Shown here one piece after another: positions 34,714-44,428 of a stretch of 64,000 bases of DNA. Origin of the DNA: Ruminococcus sp. (GTDB lineage: Bacteria > Bacillota > Clostridia > Oscillospirales > Ruminococcaceae); contig SVNK01000001.1 of NCBI GenBank assembly GCA_015066935.1, positions 196,400 through 260,399 on the forward strand, written 5' to 3'. Made by a program: the position numbers and the translations under genes. Positions within the stretch are counted from its first letter, which is position 1, and each line of letters begins with the position of its first letter. Below the pieces are notes generated by a model, which saw nothing but the letters and a program-made list of their open reading frames with translations, did not search any database and was not told the origin of the DNA.

Positions 34714-36072
34714 TTACTTTCCTACACAGAAGCGTGAAAAGACCTCGTCCACCACTGCATCTGTGATTTTTTCGCCCGTGAGCGACAATAAATGCTGTTC
34801 GGCTTCATCTACAAGCACATTCACTGCGTCGAGAAGTTCACCGTTATCAAGTGCCGCAATTGCTTCGTCTATGCAAAGAATTGCCGAATCTACGCACTTT
34901 TTCTGCCTTTCATTGGCAGCGGTCACCGAACTGAATGACTCCTCATTAAGCTCAAAAAGAGTCTCTATTATTTGCTGCAAGTCGGAAATTCCGTCGGAAT
35001 CCTTCGCACTTATAAACACAATGTTTTCAGTCTTTTCCCTGATAACCGACAAATCAAGCTTTTGTTCAAGGTCGCTCTTATTGATAATCGCAATAAAATT
35101 GTTGTTAATTTTATTAATTAAATCAACATCATCATTGCTCAGCGGCGAACCGCCATCAAAAACTGCAAGCACAAGTTCCGCTGAATCTATCATTTGCTCG
35201 GCAATTCCGATGCCGATTCCTTCTATAATATCGTCAGTTTCGTGAATTCCGGCAGTGTCGGCAAGACGCAAAGTCACGTCCCCGAGACGAACAGTCTCCT
35301 CGACAACATCACGTGTCGTTCCTGCAATGTCGGTGACAATGCTCCTTTCAAAGCCGCTGAGACAGTTGAAAAGAGTCGATTTTCCGACGTTTGGGCGGCC
35401 CACGATAACAGTCCTTATACCCTCACGGATAATTCGTCCCGAATCGTAATTCTTAACGAGCGTCGAAAGGTCCTCCCGAACTGAAACAAGACTCTCACGG
35501 AGGTACTCGGGTTCGACCTCGGGAATGTCATCTTCGGGATAATCTGCCCACGCCGCAAGGTCTCCCAGAATTTTCAGAAGCTTATCCGAACAACTCCGTA
35601 CCTTCTTAAAAGCCGCACCGCTTCGCAGATTTTCCGCCATTTTCAGCTCACGCTCGCCCCTTGCGGAAATAACGTCCATAACAGCCTCAGCCTGAGTGAG
35701 GTCGAGACGGCCGTTCAGAAAAGCACGCTTCGTAAACTCTCCCGCCTGAGCGTTCTCCGCACCATTTTTAAGAATACAGCGGAGAATCCGTCTTGTGACG
35801 TAAAGTCCGCCGTGACACGAAATTTCGGCAGTATCCTCTCCCGTGTAGCTGTGGGGAGCACGAAAAACGGTCAGAATACAGTCGTCAAGACGCTGACCTT
35901 CATCGTGGGCATAGCCGTATGCGCACGTATATCCCTGCATTTCAGAGACTTTTTTATTACCGTAAGAAGCGAAAATTTTTTCCGCAACAGCGATTGCGTC
36001 CTCGCCCGAAATACGAATCACAGCGATTCCTCCCGGAGCATTCGGAGTTGAAATAGCAGCAACAGTTGACAA
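34714..36072 (-). CDS. mnmE: tRNA modification GTPase MnmE (TrmE)
   Basis: This GTPase is the partner of MnmG in wobble-uridine modification. It has the N-terminal folate-binding domain, the G domain inserted in a helical domain (P-loop VGRPNVGKSTLFNCL, then DIAGTTRD, DTAGIHETDD, INKSDLE), and the C-terminal FCVGK with the catalytic cysteine of the CxGK motif. I prefer the TTG start that gives MSTVAAISTPNAPGG (452 aa), because GGGGGA sits 6 nt before it. The track start 15 codons upstream is also TTG and lacks a site. Confidence 0.95.
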   Translation of the reverse strand: MSTVAAISTPNAPGGIAVIRISGEDAIAVAEKIFASYGNKKVSEMQGYTCAYGYAHDEGQRLDDCILTVFRAPHSYTGEDTAEISCHGGLYVTRRILRCILKNGAENAQAGEFTKRAFLNGRLDLTQAEAVMDVISARGERELKMAENLRSGAAFKKVRSCSDKLLKILGDLAAWADYPEDDIPEVEPEYLRESLVSVREDLSTLVKNYDSGRIIREGIRTVIVGRPNVGKSTLFNCLSGFERSIVTDIAGTTRDVVEETVRLGDVTLRLADTAGIHETDDIIEGIGIGIAEQMIDSAELVLAVFDGGSPLSNDDVDLINKINNNFIAIINKSDLEQKLDLSVIREKTENIVFISAKDSDGISDLQQIIETLFELNEESFSSVTAANERQKKCVDSAILCIDEAIAALDNGELLDAVNVLVDEAEQHLLSLTGEKITDAVVDEVFSRFCVGK

Positions 36073-36115
36073 GCAAATTCCCCCATTAAATAAAATTCCA
36101 CCTGACCCATTAAAC

Positions 36116-36302
36116 AAAGGGATTCCAATGGGACGCCCTCACTTGCAGGGCGTCCCCTCTTAAAAAACAGTCCACCGGACTGTTTTTTAATTCACCCCTT
36201 GCGGAGCGCCCGAAGGCATTTTATGGGGCTTTGCCCCATACCCCACAAGGGCTTTCAGCCCTTGACCTGACCAAAGGAATTACATCCCTTTGGAATCCCT
36301 TT
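36116..36302. repeat. 187-bp element with terminal inverted repeats and at least four nested hairpins
   Basis: The ends AAAGGGATTCCAATGGG and, inverted, AAAGGGATTCCAAAGGG match 16 of 17. Inside are perfect stems GGGACGCCCT/AGGGCGTCCC, TTAAAAAACAGTCC/GGACTGTTTTTTAA, TATGGGGC/GCCCCATA and AAGGGC/GCCCTT. It fills the gap between khpB and mnmE. This looks like a composite MITE-like insertion or a structured RNA; no other copy is in the window. Confidence 0.65.
36160..36190. terminator. Bidirectional terminator between khpB and mnmE
   Basis: A perfect 14-bp stem (TTAAAAAACAGTCC/GGACTGTTTTTTAA) with a 3-nt loop puts a run of six Ts after the GC part on both strands. On the minus strand it would end the rpmH-khpB transcripts. 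Confidence 0.85.
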
Positions 36303-36368
36303 ATTATCAGTATCGGCATCTTTTCTATATGCTGAGAGCCTATCATCAAAGTGATAGGCTCCTCAAAA

Positions 36369-37439
36369 TTAAAGCTCGATTTTTCCGTAGAGTGAGCCTT
36401 CGATATTGTCCTCAGGCATCGGTCTCTTGTAGTCCTTTTCAAAGCTTGTTGAAAGGTCAACAGACTTTCTCTCGAAGTTTTCCTTTCTGGGACGGCTGTT
36501 TCTCTTGAAATCCCTGTCGCCGCCGCGTCTGTTGTCACGACGTCTTCCGCCGCCGCTTCTGGGGTTATTTGAAGAAATTACAATCTTTCTGTAAGGCTCC
36601 TCGCCTACTGAGCGTGATGAAACGCCCTCAATCTTTGAGATTGCGGAGTGAATTACACGTCTCTCATAGGGGTTCATAGGCTCAAGAGGCTGTGATCTGC
36701 CTGTTCTGAGTACAGACTTCGCAACCTTTGCTGCAAGCTGCTCAAGTGTATCCTTACGCTTGCTGCGGTAGCCGAGACAGTCGATTGTGATACGGAAATA
36801 ATCGCTGTCGCCTCTGTTTGCGATGATTGAGCAGAGGTACTGTACAGCGTCGAGGGTCTCACCTCTTCTGCCGATGATAGTGCCGTTATTATTGCTGTCG
36901 ATATTGATAACAGCGCCTGTTTCGTTCTGGTAAACCTCAAATGTAACCTCAACGTCCATTGCACCGAGGACACTTCTGATGTAGTCCTTTGCAAGCTTTA
37001 CCTTGGGATTTTCGAGGGACTCGTCCTCAATAAGAGTGAAATTATCGAGAGAATACTCTGCTTCGTCGTCGTTGAATTCCTGAACGGGAGCAGCAGTCTC
37101 CTGCTTGATTTCAGGCTGAGTTTCCTGTACAACGGGTTCAGGCTTAGCCTCTGCCTTGGGAGCTTCGGCAGCCTTTGGTGCAGGAGCAGCCTTTGGAGCC
37201 TCTGTCTTTTTAACTTCGGCAGCCTTCACGGGAGCTTTCTTTGCAGACTGCTGAGCTGCGGCAGTCTGTGCGGGAACGTAGGTAGCCTTAACCTTTGCGT
37301 CGGTTTTGCCGATACCGAGGAAGCCCTTCTTTCCCTCGTCGAGAACTTCAAATTTTATGGACTTTATATCCTTTCCGAACTTTGCTGCGGCGAGAGCCTT
37401 AGCTTCTTCGACTGTTTTCGCTGTAAAAATTTCAGTCAT
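36369..37439 (-). CDS. khpB: Jag/KhpB RNA-binding protein (Jag-N, KH, R3H)
   Basis: This protein is linked to elongation, division and sporulation control in Firmicutes, probably through RNA binding with KhpA. Order: Jag-N domain (about 1-55, EIFTAKTVEEAKALAAAKFG), an Ala/Pro/Lys/Glu-rich linker (60-120), a type II KH domain with NGTIIGRRGETLDAVQYL, and R3H (AVIHSAISKIEGVSSRSVGEEPYRKIVI). The 356-residue length exceeds Bacillus Jag because of the linker and a basic Arg-rich C-tail (RRRDNRRGGDRDFKRNSR). It follows yidC by 20 nt, the usual order. Confidence 0.95.
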   Translation of the reverse strand: MTEIFTAKTVEEAKALAAAKFGKDIKSIKFEVLDEGKKGFLGIGKTDAKVKATYVPAQTAAAQQSAKKAPVKAAEVKKTEAPKAAPAPKAAEAPKAEAKPEPVVQETQPEIKQETAAPVQEFNDDEAEYSLDNFTLIEDESLENPKVKLAKDYIRSVLGAMDVEVTFEVYQNETGAVINIDSNNNGTIIGRRGETLDAVQYLCSIIANRGDSDYFRITIDCLGYRSKRKDTLEQLAAKVAKSVLRTGRSQPLEPMNPYERRVIHSAISKIEGVSSRSVGEEPYRKIVISSNNPRSGGGRRRDNRRGGDRDFKRNSRPRKENFERKSVDLSTSFEKDYKRPMPEDNIEGSLYGKIEL

Positions 37440-37459
37440 AAATATACCTCCCTGAGGAA

Positions 37460-38572
37460 TTAATCCTCGTCATTATCATCATAGATTTCGCCGTATTTTT
37501 CAGCCATTCTCTTTCTGGCTTCCTTGATAAGCTCACGGTTGACCTTGTTCATTTCGTTACGTGACATCTTATCGCCGTTTGAATTTTTTCTTGCCTGATT
37601 ATTCTGCTGTTCAAGGAGTTCCTGCTGTTCCATCATTCTCTGCATGAACGACTTCTTCTCGGGGTGTTTTTCGGCGTATATACGAGCCTTTTCCTTTTCC
37701 TTCTCATTGATTGCCGCTGTTCTTTCGGGAGTAAAATACTGGTTCAGCAGGAATGTTATAACGAATGAGAGGAGTGCGGACCATATCCAGTAGAAGCCAA
37801 CACCTGCGGGTACCTGGAATGCGAACCATACAGACATAAGAGGCATGGAATACATCATAAATGTCATACAGCCGCCGTTCTGCATATTGGGGTTGACCTT
37901 TTTCTGGTGAATCTGGCTGTATACTGAGGAAAGGAGCTGTGCGACGCCTGCGAGAATCGGAATCATGAAGAGGATAAAGTTCTCCTTATTCCATGTATCG
38001 GGAGTGAAATCGGGAGTTTTTCCGAGGTTTGCACCGAAAATCGTGAAATTCTCGCTGAAATCGGTAACCTTTCTTGCGAAATCACCTGCAAGAGAAGTGT
38101 ACTTGTCGTAATTTACGGAGAGGTCCTTCATAACCTCAAGCTCACATCTGAGGTCGCCGATTTTTGCACCTGCGATTTCAACGGCAGCACGTCTTACGTC
38201 CTTTGTAAAATCGAGAATATGCGTAATTGGTTTATATACAACGTCCAGCACGCCGAAGAGCAGAAACATCTGTATAAATGCGGGCAGACAGCTTCCCATA
38301 GGGTTTACGCCCTCTTCGATGTAGAGCTTCTGCTGTTCCTGCTGCAGACGCTGGGGGTTGTTTGCATAGCTTTTTCTGAGCTTTTCGAGTTTTGGGGTGA
38401 GAAGCTGCATACGTGCCGCACTTTTCTGTGTTTTGTAGTTAATGGGCAGCATAAGGAGCTTGGTAACAATGGTAAATACAATTATAGAAACCGCATAATT
38501 ATCGAAAACATAATTAATGAGCTTCATGAGGTATCCGAAGGGGATACCGATAATGTCATAAAGTGCGTTCAA
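37460..38572 (-). CDS. yidC: Membrane protein insertase YidC
   Basis: This YidC/Oxa1 family insertase helps Sec place membrane proteins. The 370-residue protein has the Gram-positive layout: TM1 near residues 25-45 (AVSIIVFTIVTKLLMLPINY), the cytoplasmic hairpin PKLEKLRKSYANNPQRLQQEQ, TM2 GSCLPAFIQMFLLFGVLDVVY, then the last three TMs with MFMMYS-like PLMSVWFAFQVPAGVGFYWIW. The expected lipoprotein cysteine is not evident at the N-terminus. The C-tail is highly charged. It sits between yidD and khpB. Confidence 0.95.
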   Translation of the reverse strand: MNALYDIIGIPFGYLMKLINYVFDNYAVSIIVFTIVTKLLMLPINYKTQKSAARMQLLTPKLEKLRKSYANNPQRLQQEQQKLYIEEGVNPMGSCLPAFIQMFLLFGVLDVVYKPITHILDFTKDVRRAAVEIAGAKIGDLRCELEVMKDLSVNYDKYTSLAGDFARKVTDFSENFTIFGANLGKTPDFTPDTWNKENFILFMIPILAGVAQLLSSVYSQIHQKKVNPNMQNGGCMTFMMYSMPLMSVWFAFQVPAGVGFYWIWSALLSFVITFLLNQYFTPERTAAINEKEKEKARIYAEKHPEKKSFMQRMMEQQELLEQQNNQARKNSNGDKMSRNEMNKVNRELIKEARKRMAEKYGEIYDDNDED

Positions 38573-38584
38573 AATACATCCCTC

Positions 38585-38893
38585 TTAAATATCATCATTT
38601 TGTTGTTCTTCAGAATGGTGAGGATCAACGTCCTCACAGCCGATGCTTTCGTAATCAAACTTCTGAGCCTTAAACGTAAATTTTTCGGGAACAGGGTCTA
38701 TTCCTCCGAGAGACCACGGATTACAGCGCATGATCCTCCACACGGCAAGCAGAGTTCCCCTGATGAAGCCGAACCTTTTTAATGCTGTAAGCGCATAGGA
38801 ACTGCATGTAGGGTAATACTTGCATTTGGCAGGAAAAAGGGGAGAAATAAATTTCCTGTAGAAATTAATCAGGGCGATGGCGATATACTTCAT
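38585..38893 (-). CDS. yidD: Membrane protein insertion efficiency factor YidD
   Basis: This small membrane-associated protein has the signature CKYYPTCSSYALTALKRFGF and CNPWSLGGIDPVP, containing the three conserved cysteines. Its 102 residues include an acidic, His-containing tail. The start overlaps the rnpA stop by four bases, indicating coupling. Confidence 0.96.
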   Translation of the reverse strand: MKYIAIALINFYRKFISPLFPAKCKYYPTCSSYALTALKRFGFIRGTLLAVWRIMRCNPWSLGGIDPVPEKFTFKAQKFDYESIGCEDVDPHHSEEQQNDDI

Positions 38894-39249
38894 TTTTTCA
38901 CATTGAAGCTTCCGAACATCCTGATGATTTCGGGAACGCCGTATTTTTCCATATATCCGCAGTATTCCTGTGACTTTATCTCACATATTGCCTTACGTGC
39001 AACAATAACGATATCCATGCCGATAGGAAGCCTTACTTCGGCTTTACTGTAGGCGAGGCGGATAAGTCTTTTTGCCCTGTTTCTTTTCACCGAATTGCCA
39101 ACCTTTTTGCCTGCGGTAATACCGAATCGGTTGAAGCCTTGTCCGTTGGGACGCACATAAATAACGGAATATTTTGACGCTGTATATTTTCCTTTTTTAT
39201 ATAGCGTCAGAAAGTCCTTATTATTATTCAAAATTTCCGTATAAAGCAT
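38890..39249 (-). CDS. rnpA: Ribonuclease P protein component
   Basis: This basic protein cofactor of RNase P helps 5' maturation of tRNA. The RNR signature is present as GNSVKRNRAKRLIRLAY, with the preceding FGITAGKKVG. Length of 119 aa. It lies downstream of rpmH behind a hairpin terminator, which would lower its expression relative to L34, as in other bacteria. Confidence 0.96.
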   Translation of the reverse strand: MLYTEILNNNKDFLTLYKKGKYTASKYSVIYVRPNGQGFNRFGITAGKKVGNSVKRNRAKRLIRLAYSKAEVRLPIGMDIVIVARKAICEIKSQEYCGYMEKYGVPEIIRMFGSFNVKK

Positions 39250-39282
39250 AAAAATTACCTTTAGTCCGGCAGCAGCTTATTA

Positions 39283-39315
39283 ACAAAAAAGACCACAAAA
39301 ATTTCTTTTGTGGTC
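39283..39315 (-). terminator. Terminator between rpmH and rnpA
   Basis: GACCACAAAA/TTTTGTGGTC with a 5-nt loop, followed by TTTTTTGTTAA on the minus strand. It is likely leaky, separating abundant L34 synthesis from rnpA. Confidence 0.88.
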
Positions 39316-39323
39316 AAGCCTCG

Positions 39324-39458
39324 TCAGTGAGTTAATCTTGCTCTGCCCTTAGATCTTCTACGAGCTAAAACCTTTCTGCCGTTCTTGGTAGCCATTCTCT
39401 TCATGAAGCCGTGCTCCTTCTTTCTGTGAAGCTTCTTAGGCTGATATGTTCTTTTCAT
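39324..39458 (-). CDS. rpmH: Ribosomal protein L34
   Basis: The 44-residue protein [20 protein letters not shown]... is a textbook L34, rich in Lys and Arg. The track starts 21 codons too early; the ATG behind GAGGAGGTTC is correct. It is the first gene of the minus-strand arm leaving the origin. Confidence 0.98.
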   Translation of the reverse strand: MKRTYQPKKLHRKKEHGFMKRMATKNGRKVLARRRSKGRARLTH

Positions 39459-39927
39459 ATTCAGAACCTCCTCTCTTCGGATTATATAGATAAGAATACC
39501 CTTAAAAAGACAGGTATTCAAAACTGTTGAAGTTCATGCAGACTCTAAAAATCCGCATTACACTCATAAATTATATCTTATAAGGGGAGCGATGTCAAGC
39601 AGTTTCCGTAAATTTATAAAAAAAAATCCCATTTTCATATACTTTAACAATTCACACTCAACATGCCGACCTGTTTTTTTATCATTTTGTCAATTAAGAA
39701 AAAACGTCCGTGACGACTGTTTCAACAATGTTAACAGTCGCAAAACGTCGTTTTTTGTTGATAATCTTGAAAACTATGTTGATATTCGCATATAAATCAC
39801 CTCTTTTAACATAAAAATTTCGTATACATGTCCATCTGTGCGTTAAAAATGTTGAGTTTTCAACAATCCGACAATTTATGTGTGAAAAAAACTTCGTTTT
39901 TCTACTTTTTTGAAATGTAAAATCCCC
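39459..39927. other. rpmH-dnaA intergenic region with DnaA-box-like sequences (left part of oriC)
   Basis: This AT-rich gap between divergent rpmH and dnaA holds several 9-mers close to the DnaA box: TGTTGATAA (39756), ATATCAACA inverted (39777), GTTTCAACA (39719) and TTTTCAACA (39857). No perfect TTATCCACA is present. Such boxes on both sides of dnaA would give a bipartite origin as in Bacillus. The ORFs called here are not convincing genes. Confidence 0.6.
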
Positions 39928-39956
39928 TTGCAATCTGCTCCCTTTTATGATATAAT
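39928..39956 (+). promoter_or_regulatory. Sigma-A promoter of dnaA
   Basis: TTGCAA and TATAAT with a 17-bp spacer lie 66 bp before the start codon. The leader has a GAGTGTT/AACACTC hairpin (39977-40002) ahead of the ACGGAGG ribosome binding site. Confidence 0.85.
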
Positions 39957-40022
39957 AATAGTATATTAATATAGGAGAGTGTTTTTTTTATTCCGAACAC
40001 TCGGTACATACGGAGGTTTAAA

Positions 40023-41393
40023 ATGAATTCTTTTGAGGAAGCTTTTGATAAGGTTAAGAAATACTGCCTTGAAAATGACAAGATTCCCGAAATCGGTATC
40101 ACTACCTGGATCAGCCAGATGAAGCCCGAAAGTTTTAACGGTACCGACGCTGTTTTCAGTATCCCAACCGATTTTCAGAGAGAAATTATCGTATCAAAAT
40201 ATCTCGATATACTCACAGAGGTTTTCGGTATTATCCTCGGATTCGATGTGAATATCATCGTCAACGTAGAATCGGATAAGCCCAAGGTCATCAACGTCCC
40301 CACAGACGCCGAACTCGACAGAAAACACGAAGAACTTGAAAAATCATATAAGTTCGCAAATTACGACTATACATTCGATACTTTCATTGAGGGACGTTCC
40401 AACGAATTTGCTCTTGCGTGCAGTAAATCCGTCGCAAAGAACTGCGGCGAAAAGGCTGTTCCCGATTATAACCCCCTCTTTATCTACGGTCCCTCGGGAA
40501 TGGGTAAGACCCACCTCATCACCGCTATCGCAAATGAGGTAAGAAAAAATCACCCCGAATACAATATCGTCTACGTTACAAGCGAAACCTTTGCCGGCGA
40601 CCTCGTTACCGCACTCAACAAAAGTACAATTTCTGAATTCCATAATAAGTACAGAAACGCCGATATTCTCCTTATCGACGATATTCAGTTCTTTGCCGAA
40701 AAAGAACGTATGCAGGAGGAATTCTTCCATACATTCTACAAGCTCCATCAGGAAGGCAAACAGATCGTTATCACTTCCGATAAGCCGCCCAAGGAGCTTA
40801 TAACTCTCGAAGAACGCCTCAGAACACGTTTTGAAGGCGGTCTTATTGCGGATATTTCCGCCCCCGATTACGAAACACGTCTCGCTATCATCAACAGAAA
40901 ATCAGAGCTTCTTGAACTCAAGATGCCAAGCGAAGTTGCCGAATTTATGGCAAACCGCCTTAAATCAAATATACGTCAGCTCGAAGGCGCCGTTGTAAGA
41001 CTCAAGGCTCTCAACCACTTCGCCGGAAGTCCCATTACAATTTCAATGGCTCAGAGCGTTATCCGTGACGTTCTCACAGATGAGCAGCCTATCCCGATTA
41101 CCGTTGAGAAAATTATCTCAGAGGTTTCTACTGTCTACGGTGTATCACCCGAGGACATCCGTTCAAGCAAGCGTTCCGCACAGGTTTCAATCGCACGTAA
41201 GGTTGCTATCTACGTTGTGAGAGAAATCACCAATATGCCCCTCGCTTCAATCGGTACGGAATTCGGCGGACGTGACCACTCTACTATCGTTTATTCCGTT
41301 ACAAATATCACCGAGGCTATGCAGAAAGACCCTAACCTCAAAAACCTCGTCAACGATACCATCAAGAATATCAGAGATAAAAGTAAGGTCTGA
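40023..41393 (+). CDS. dnaA: Chromosomal replication initiator DnaA
   Basis: This AAA+ protein melts oriC. The N-terminal domain (1-75) is followed by a short linker, the P-loop FIYGPSGMGKTHLITAIANE, Walker B ILLIDDIQFFAEKERMQEEF, sensor motifs, and the C-terminal DNA-binding helix with the signature GGRDHSTIVYSVTNI. Length of 456 aa is typical. Sequences like its own binding box lie before and after the gene, so autoregulation is likely. Confidence 0.99.
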   Translation: MNSFEEAFDKVKKYCLENDKIPEIGITTWISQMKPESFNGTDAVFSIPTDFQREIIVSKYLDILTEVFGIILGFDVNIIVNVESDKPKVINVPTDAELDRKHEELEKSYKFANYDYTFDTFIEGRSNEFALACSKSVAKNCGEKAVPDYNPLFIYGPSGMGKTHLITAIANEVRKNHPEYNIVYVTSETFAGDLVTALNKSTISEFHNKYRNADILLIDDIQFFAEKERMQEEFFHTFYKLHQEGKQIVITSDKPPKELITLEERLRTRFEGGLIADISAPDYETRLAIINRKSELLELKMPSEVAEFMANRLKSNIRQLEGAVVRLKALNHFAGSPITISMAQSVIRDVLTDEQPIPITVEKIISEVSTVYGVSPEDIRSSKRSAQVSIARKVAIYVVREITNMPLASIGTEFGGRDHSTIVYSVTNITEAMQKDPNLKNLVNDTIKNIRDKSKV

Positions 41394-41394
41394 G

Positions 41395-41752
41395 TTTTCA
41401 ACAGAAACGCTGTTGAAAAACGGGTTTTAAACAGAGTTTTCAACACAATGTTCAAAGCTGTGTGGAATCACAATCATCGTGTCTGCCGTAAATTTACAGA
41501 CATCGGCAGACATGTTTCAACATTTTTGATTTATCAACACTTAACAGATTCTTGAAAAAAATTTATGCAAAAACAGTTTTCTACAAAATTTTCAACTATT
41601 CTTCAACTTCAACTCCACAGCTTCAACTTTCTTCAACAAAAAATCACACCCCTTGAAATTTCTTCACATTTATCCCAAATTTCACAACAGTGGTCTGTTG
41701 ATGGATTTTTGCGGATATATAGCCGGAAAATGCTTGTCCTAACTTTTCAACA
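41395..41752. other. Probable oriC: DnaA-box cluster between dnaA and dnaN
   Basis: Within about 360 bp are TTTTCAACA at 41395, 41437 and 41744, its complement TGTTGAAAA at 41411, GTTTCAACA at 41514 and TTATCAACA at 41531, plus repeated CTTCAAC in an AT-rich tract (41561-41640) that may serve as the unwinding element. Position between dnaA and dnaN is the usual Firmicute oriC. The species seems to use a relaxed box (TTNTCAACA). No gene is seen in 41394-41928. Confidence 0.8.
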
Positions 41753-41928
41753 GCCCCTATAACAACAACAATTATATTATTACTTATATTACCTTTCTTC
41801 TGTGCAGCAAAGCTGCTTCTTCAAGTAAGCTTCGCTGTTAAAAACATCAGGACGTTATTCGTAACAGGCATTTCTGCTCTCCGTAAAGCATACGGAAAAA
41901 TTTTCCCTAATTCAGATTGGAGTATATA

Positions 41929-43032
41929 ATGAAATTTACCTGCAATAAATCAGAACTGAGCGAGGCTATCGGCAGTGTCTCAAAAGCTGTATCAATAAAA
42001 TCAACTATAGCTGCTCTTGAAGGCATAAAGGTGAGAGTCTCGGAAGGTGAGGTAGAGCTTACAGGCTATAACCTCGAAATCGGTATCCGTACATCTATCA
42101 AAGCCGAAACTGAAGGAAACGGCGAATTCGTCGCAAGCGTAAGACTCTTCAGCGAGTTTACAAGACGTATGTCAGAGGACGAGGTTACCGTCGAAATCGA
42201 CGAAAATCTCACCGTAAGAATGTCAAGCAGAGCAACAGAGTGTACCTTCACCGCAATCTCTGCTCAGGAATACCCCGAACTCCCCAAGGTCGATACCGCA
42301 AGAATCTTCACAGTAAAACAGAACGTCCTCCGTTCAATGATAAATATGACAGGCTATGCGGCTTCTACTAACGAAAGCAAGCCCGTTCTCACAGGTGAGC
42401 TTTTCGATATTGAAAACGGAAGCTTCAATATGGTCGCTATAGACGGTTTCCGTCTTGCAATCAGAAACGAGCCTACAGAGTGTCAGGATAAGTATTATTT
42501 CGTAGTTCCGAAAAAGGCTCTCATGGAGGTTTCTGCTCTCGCTAAGGACGATAACGACAAAATCTGCCGTATCTTTACAAATAATCGCCACATTATCTTC
42601 GAAATCGACAACTGCACCGTCATTTCAAGACTCCTTGAAGGTGCTTTCCATAACTATAAGCTCAGTATCCCGTCAAGTCACAAAACAGAGGTCATCATCA
42701 GCAAGAGAGACTTCGCTTCATGTCTTGAACGCTGCTCGCTTATCATCGACGAAAAAAATAAGTGTCCTATCCGCTGCGAAATCGGAAACGGCGTTATGAA
42801 AATTAACTGCAAAACAGGAATCGGTAAGGTGAACGATGCCATTTCTGCCGATATTTCGGGAGAAGCTCTCACAATCGGCTTCAACAACAAGCTCGTCCTC
42901 GAAGCTCTCAGGGCTGCGGAGGGCGATAAGCTCAGACTCCGTTTCAGCGGTGCGATGAAGGTTATTGAAATCCTTCCCATGGAGGGCGAAAGCTTCATCT
43001 ACCTCGTTATGCCGATTCAGCTCAAAAACTGA
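41929..43032 (+). CDS. dnaN: DNA polymerase III sliding clamp (beta subunit)
   Basis: The ring-shaped processivity factor, with three similar domains in 367 residues. The opening [21 protein letters not shown] and the ending [14 protein letters not shown] (partner-binding pocket and C-terminal M-P-[IM]-[RQ]) are characteristic. The track start is TTG four codons early; the ATG after TTGGAG is preferred. It stands second in the dnaA-gyrA block. Confidence 0.97.
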   Translation: MKFTCNKSELSEAIGSVSKAVSIKSTIAALEGIKVRVSEGEVELTGYNLEIGIRTSIKAETEGNGEFVASVRLFSEFTRRMSEDEVTVEIDENLTVRMSSRATECTFTAISAQEYPELPKVDTARIFTVKQNVLRSMINMTGYAASTNESKPVLTGELFDIENGSFNMVAIDGFRLAIRNEPTECQDKYYFVVPKKALMEVSALAKDDNDKICRIFTNNRHIIFEIDNCTVISRLLEGAFHNYKLSIPSSHKTEVIISKRDFASCLERCSLIIDEKNKCPIRCEIGNGVMKINCKTGIGKVNDAISADISGEALTIGFNNKLVLEALRAAEGDKLRLRFSGAMKVIEILPMEGESFIYLVMPIQLKN

Positions 43033-43070
43033 TTTTTCCATTAATCCTGTATCGAAAGGCTGCTGCTTTT

Positions 43071-43283
43071 ATGGCTGAAAATAAAGTAAAAATCACTACG
43101 GAATTCATAAAGCTCGATGCGCTTATGAAGTTTGCATCAATGACAGGTTCGGGCGGTGAGGCAAAGGCTGTTATAAACGAGGGACTCGTCCTCGTAAACG
43201 GCGAGGTCTGCACCATGAGAGGCAAGAAAATACGTCCCGGCGACGTTGTTTCTTTCAACGGAACAGAGGTAACCGTAGAGTGA
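43071..43283 (+). CDS. yaaA: S4-domain RNA-binding protein YaaA (RlbA type)
   Basis: The 70-residue protein is a single S4 domain ([21 protein letters not shown], then [21 protein letters not shown]) of the kind always found between dnaN and recF in Firmicutes. It probably acts in ribosome assembly. It overlaps the recF start by four bases. Confidence 0.94.
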   Translation: MAENKVKITTEFIKLDALMKFASMTGSGGEAKAVINEGLVLVNGEVCTMRGKKIRPGDVVSFNGTEVTVE

Positions 43284-44428
43284 ATGTAACTTACGCTCAG
43301 ATAGACGGCTTTAAGAATCTTTCCGGAATCTCTTTCGCTCCCGACCCGAAATATAATATCATCGTAGGTAAAAATGCTCAGGGTAAAACAAATCTCCTTG
43401 AAGCTATGTGGATTCTTTCGGGCTGCAGAAGCTTCCGTGGCTCGAAGGAAAGGGACTACGTATGCCTTGACGGCGTGAAAATGTCCTCGAAAATCAAGCT
43501 GCTTGACAGCGTCCGTGAGCAGAAAATCAGCTACGAAATGATAAAAGGCGTCAATCAGCAGAAAATTATCCACCTGAACGGCGTCAGACAAAAGGGTACA
43601 AGACAGCTCTTCGACGTTTTCAAGTGCATTGCCTTCATTCCCGATGACGTCGATATAATCAAAGGTTCGCCCGAAAAAAGACGCAGCTTCATTGATATGG
43701 CTGCTTCCCAGCTTAACCCGATTTTCGTCGTCCATATCACAAAGCACCACGCTGTCATGAACCAGCGGAATGCCCTGCTTAAGGAAATTATGCAGGGTAA
43801 GGCTCCCCGTGAGGTCCTCTGCATCTGGGACAGACAGGCGGCTCACGAGGGTACTCTCATCTCCTATATGAGAAATGAGTATATAGCTAAAATCAACGGT
43901 ATCTGCGGTAAACTCTATGAGAAAATTTCAGGCGGATCCGAAAAAATGGAAATCGAATATAAGTCGAACGTCTTTAAACCCGAGGACTTTCAGAAGCCCT
44001 GCGGTGAGGACGCTTATCTGCGTTATTACGAGAAACTCTGCGAATCCGCAGATTACGATATACGTACAGGCTCCACTCATTCGGGAGTCAACCGTGACGA
44101 AATTATCATAAAAATCAACGGAGTGAGTGCAAAGGAGTACGGCTCTCAGGGACAGATTAAAAGTGCCGCACTCGTCATGAAGCTCGCTCAGGCGGAAATT
44201 TTCAGAACAAAGTCAAAGGAGTCTCCCGTCGTCTTTCTCGACGACGTTATGGGCGAGCTCGACGAGAACCGCCAGAAATTCGTCTTCGATATCATCAGAG
44301 ATATGCAGGTTTTTCTCACTACCTGCAACGAAAGTGCACTTCTTCCCGAAATAAAAGGGAAAATCCTCAGAATCAGCGGAGGAAAAATAATTGAAGAAAC
44401 CGACAATCTATCTCCACATAGGGAATAA
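43280..44428 (+). CDS. recF: DNA replication and repair protein RecF
   Basis: This SMC-like ATPase acts in RecFOR gap repair. Walker A is [20 protein letters not shown], the signature motif [27 protein letters not shown], and Walker [16 protein letters not shown]. Length of 382 aa is normal. The start is GTG, overlapping the yaaA stop (GTGA). Confidence 0.97.
   Translation: MNVTYAQIDGFKNLSGISFAPDPKYNIIVGKNAQGKTNLLEAMWILSGCRSFRGSKERDYVCLDGVKMSSKIKLLDSVREQKISYEMIKGVNQQKIIHLNGVRQKGTRQLFDVFKCIAFIPDDVDIIKGSPEKRRSFIDMAASQLNPIFVVHITKHHAVMNQRNALLKEIMQGKAPREVLCIWDRQAAHEGTLISYMRNEYIAKINGICGKLYEKISGGSEKMEIEYKSNVFKPEDFQKPCGEDAYLRYYEKLCESADYDIRTGSTHSGVNRDEIIIKINGVSAKEYGSQGQIKSAALVMKLAQAEIFRTKSKESPVVFLDDVMGELDENRQKFVFDIIRDMQVFLTTCNESALLPEIKGKILRISGGKIIEETDNLSPHRE

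Noticed and set aside
43022-43846. Minus-strand 274-aa ORF opposite yaaA/recF
   Set aside because: Antisense shadow of conserved genes with intact motifs on the plus strand.
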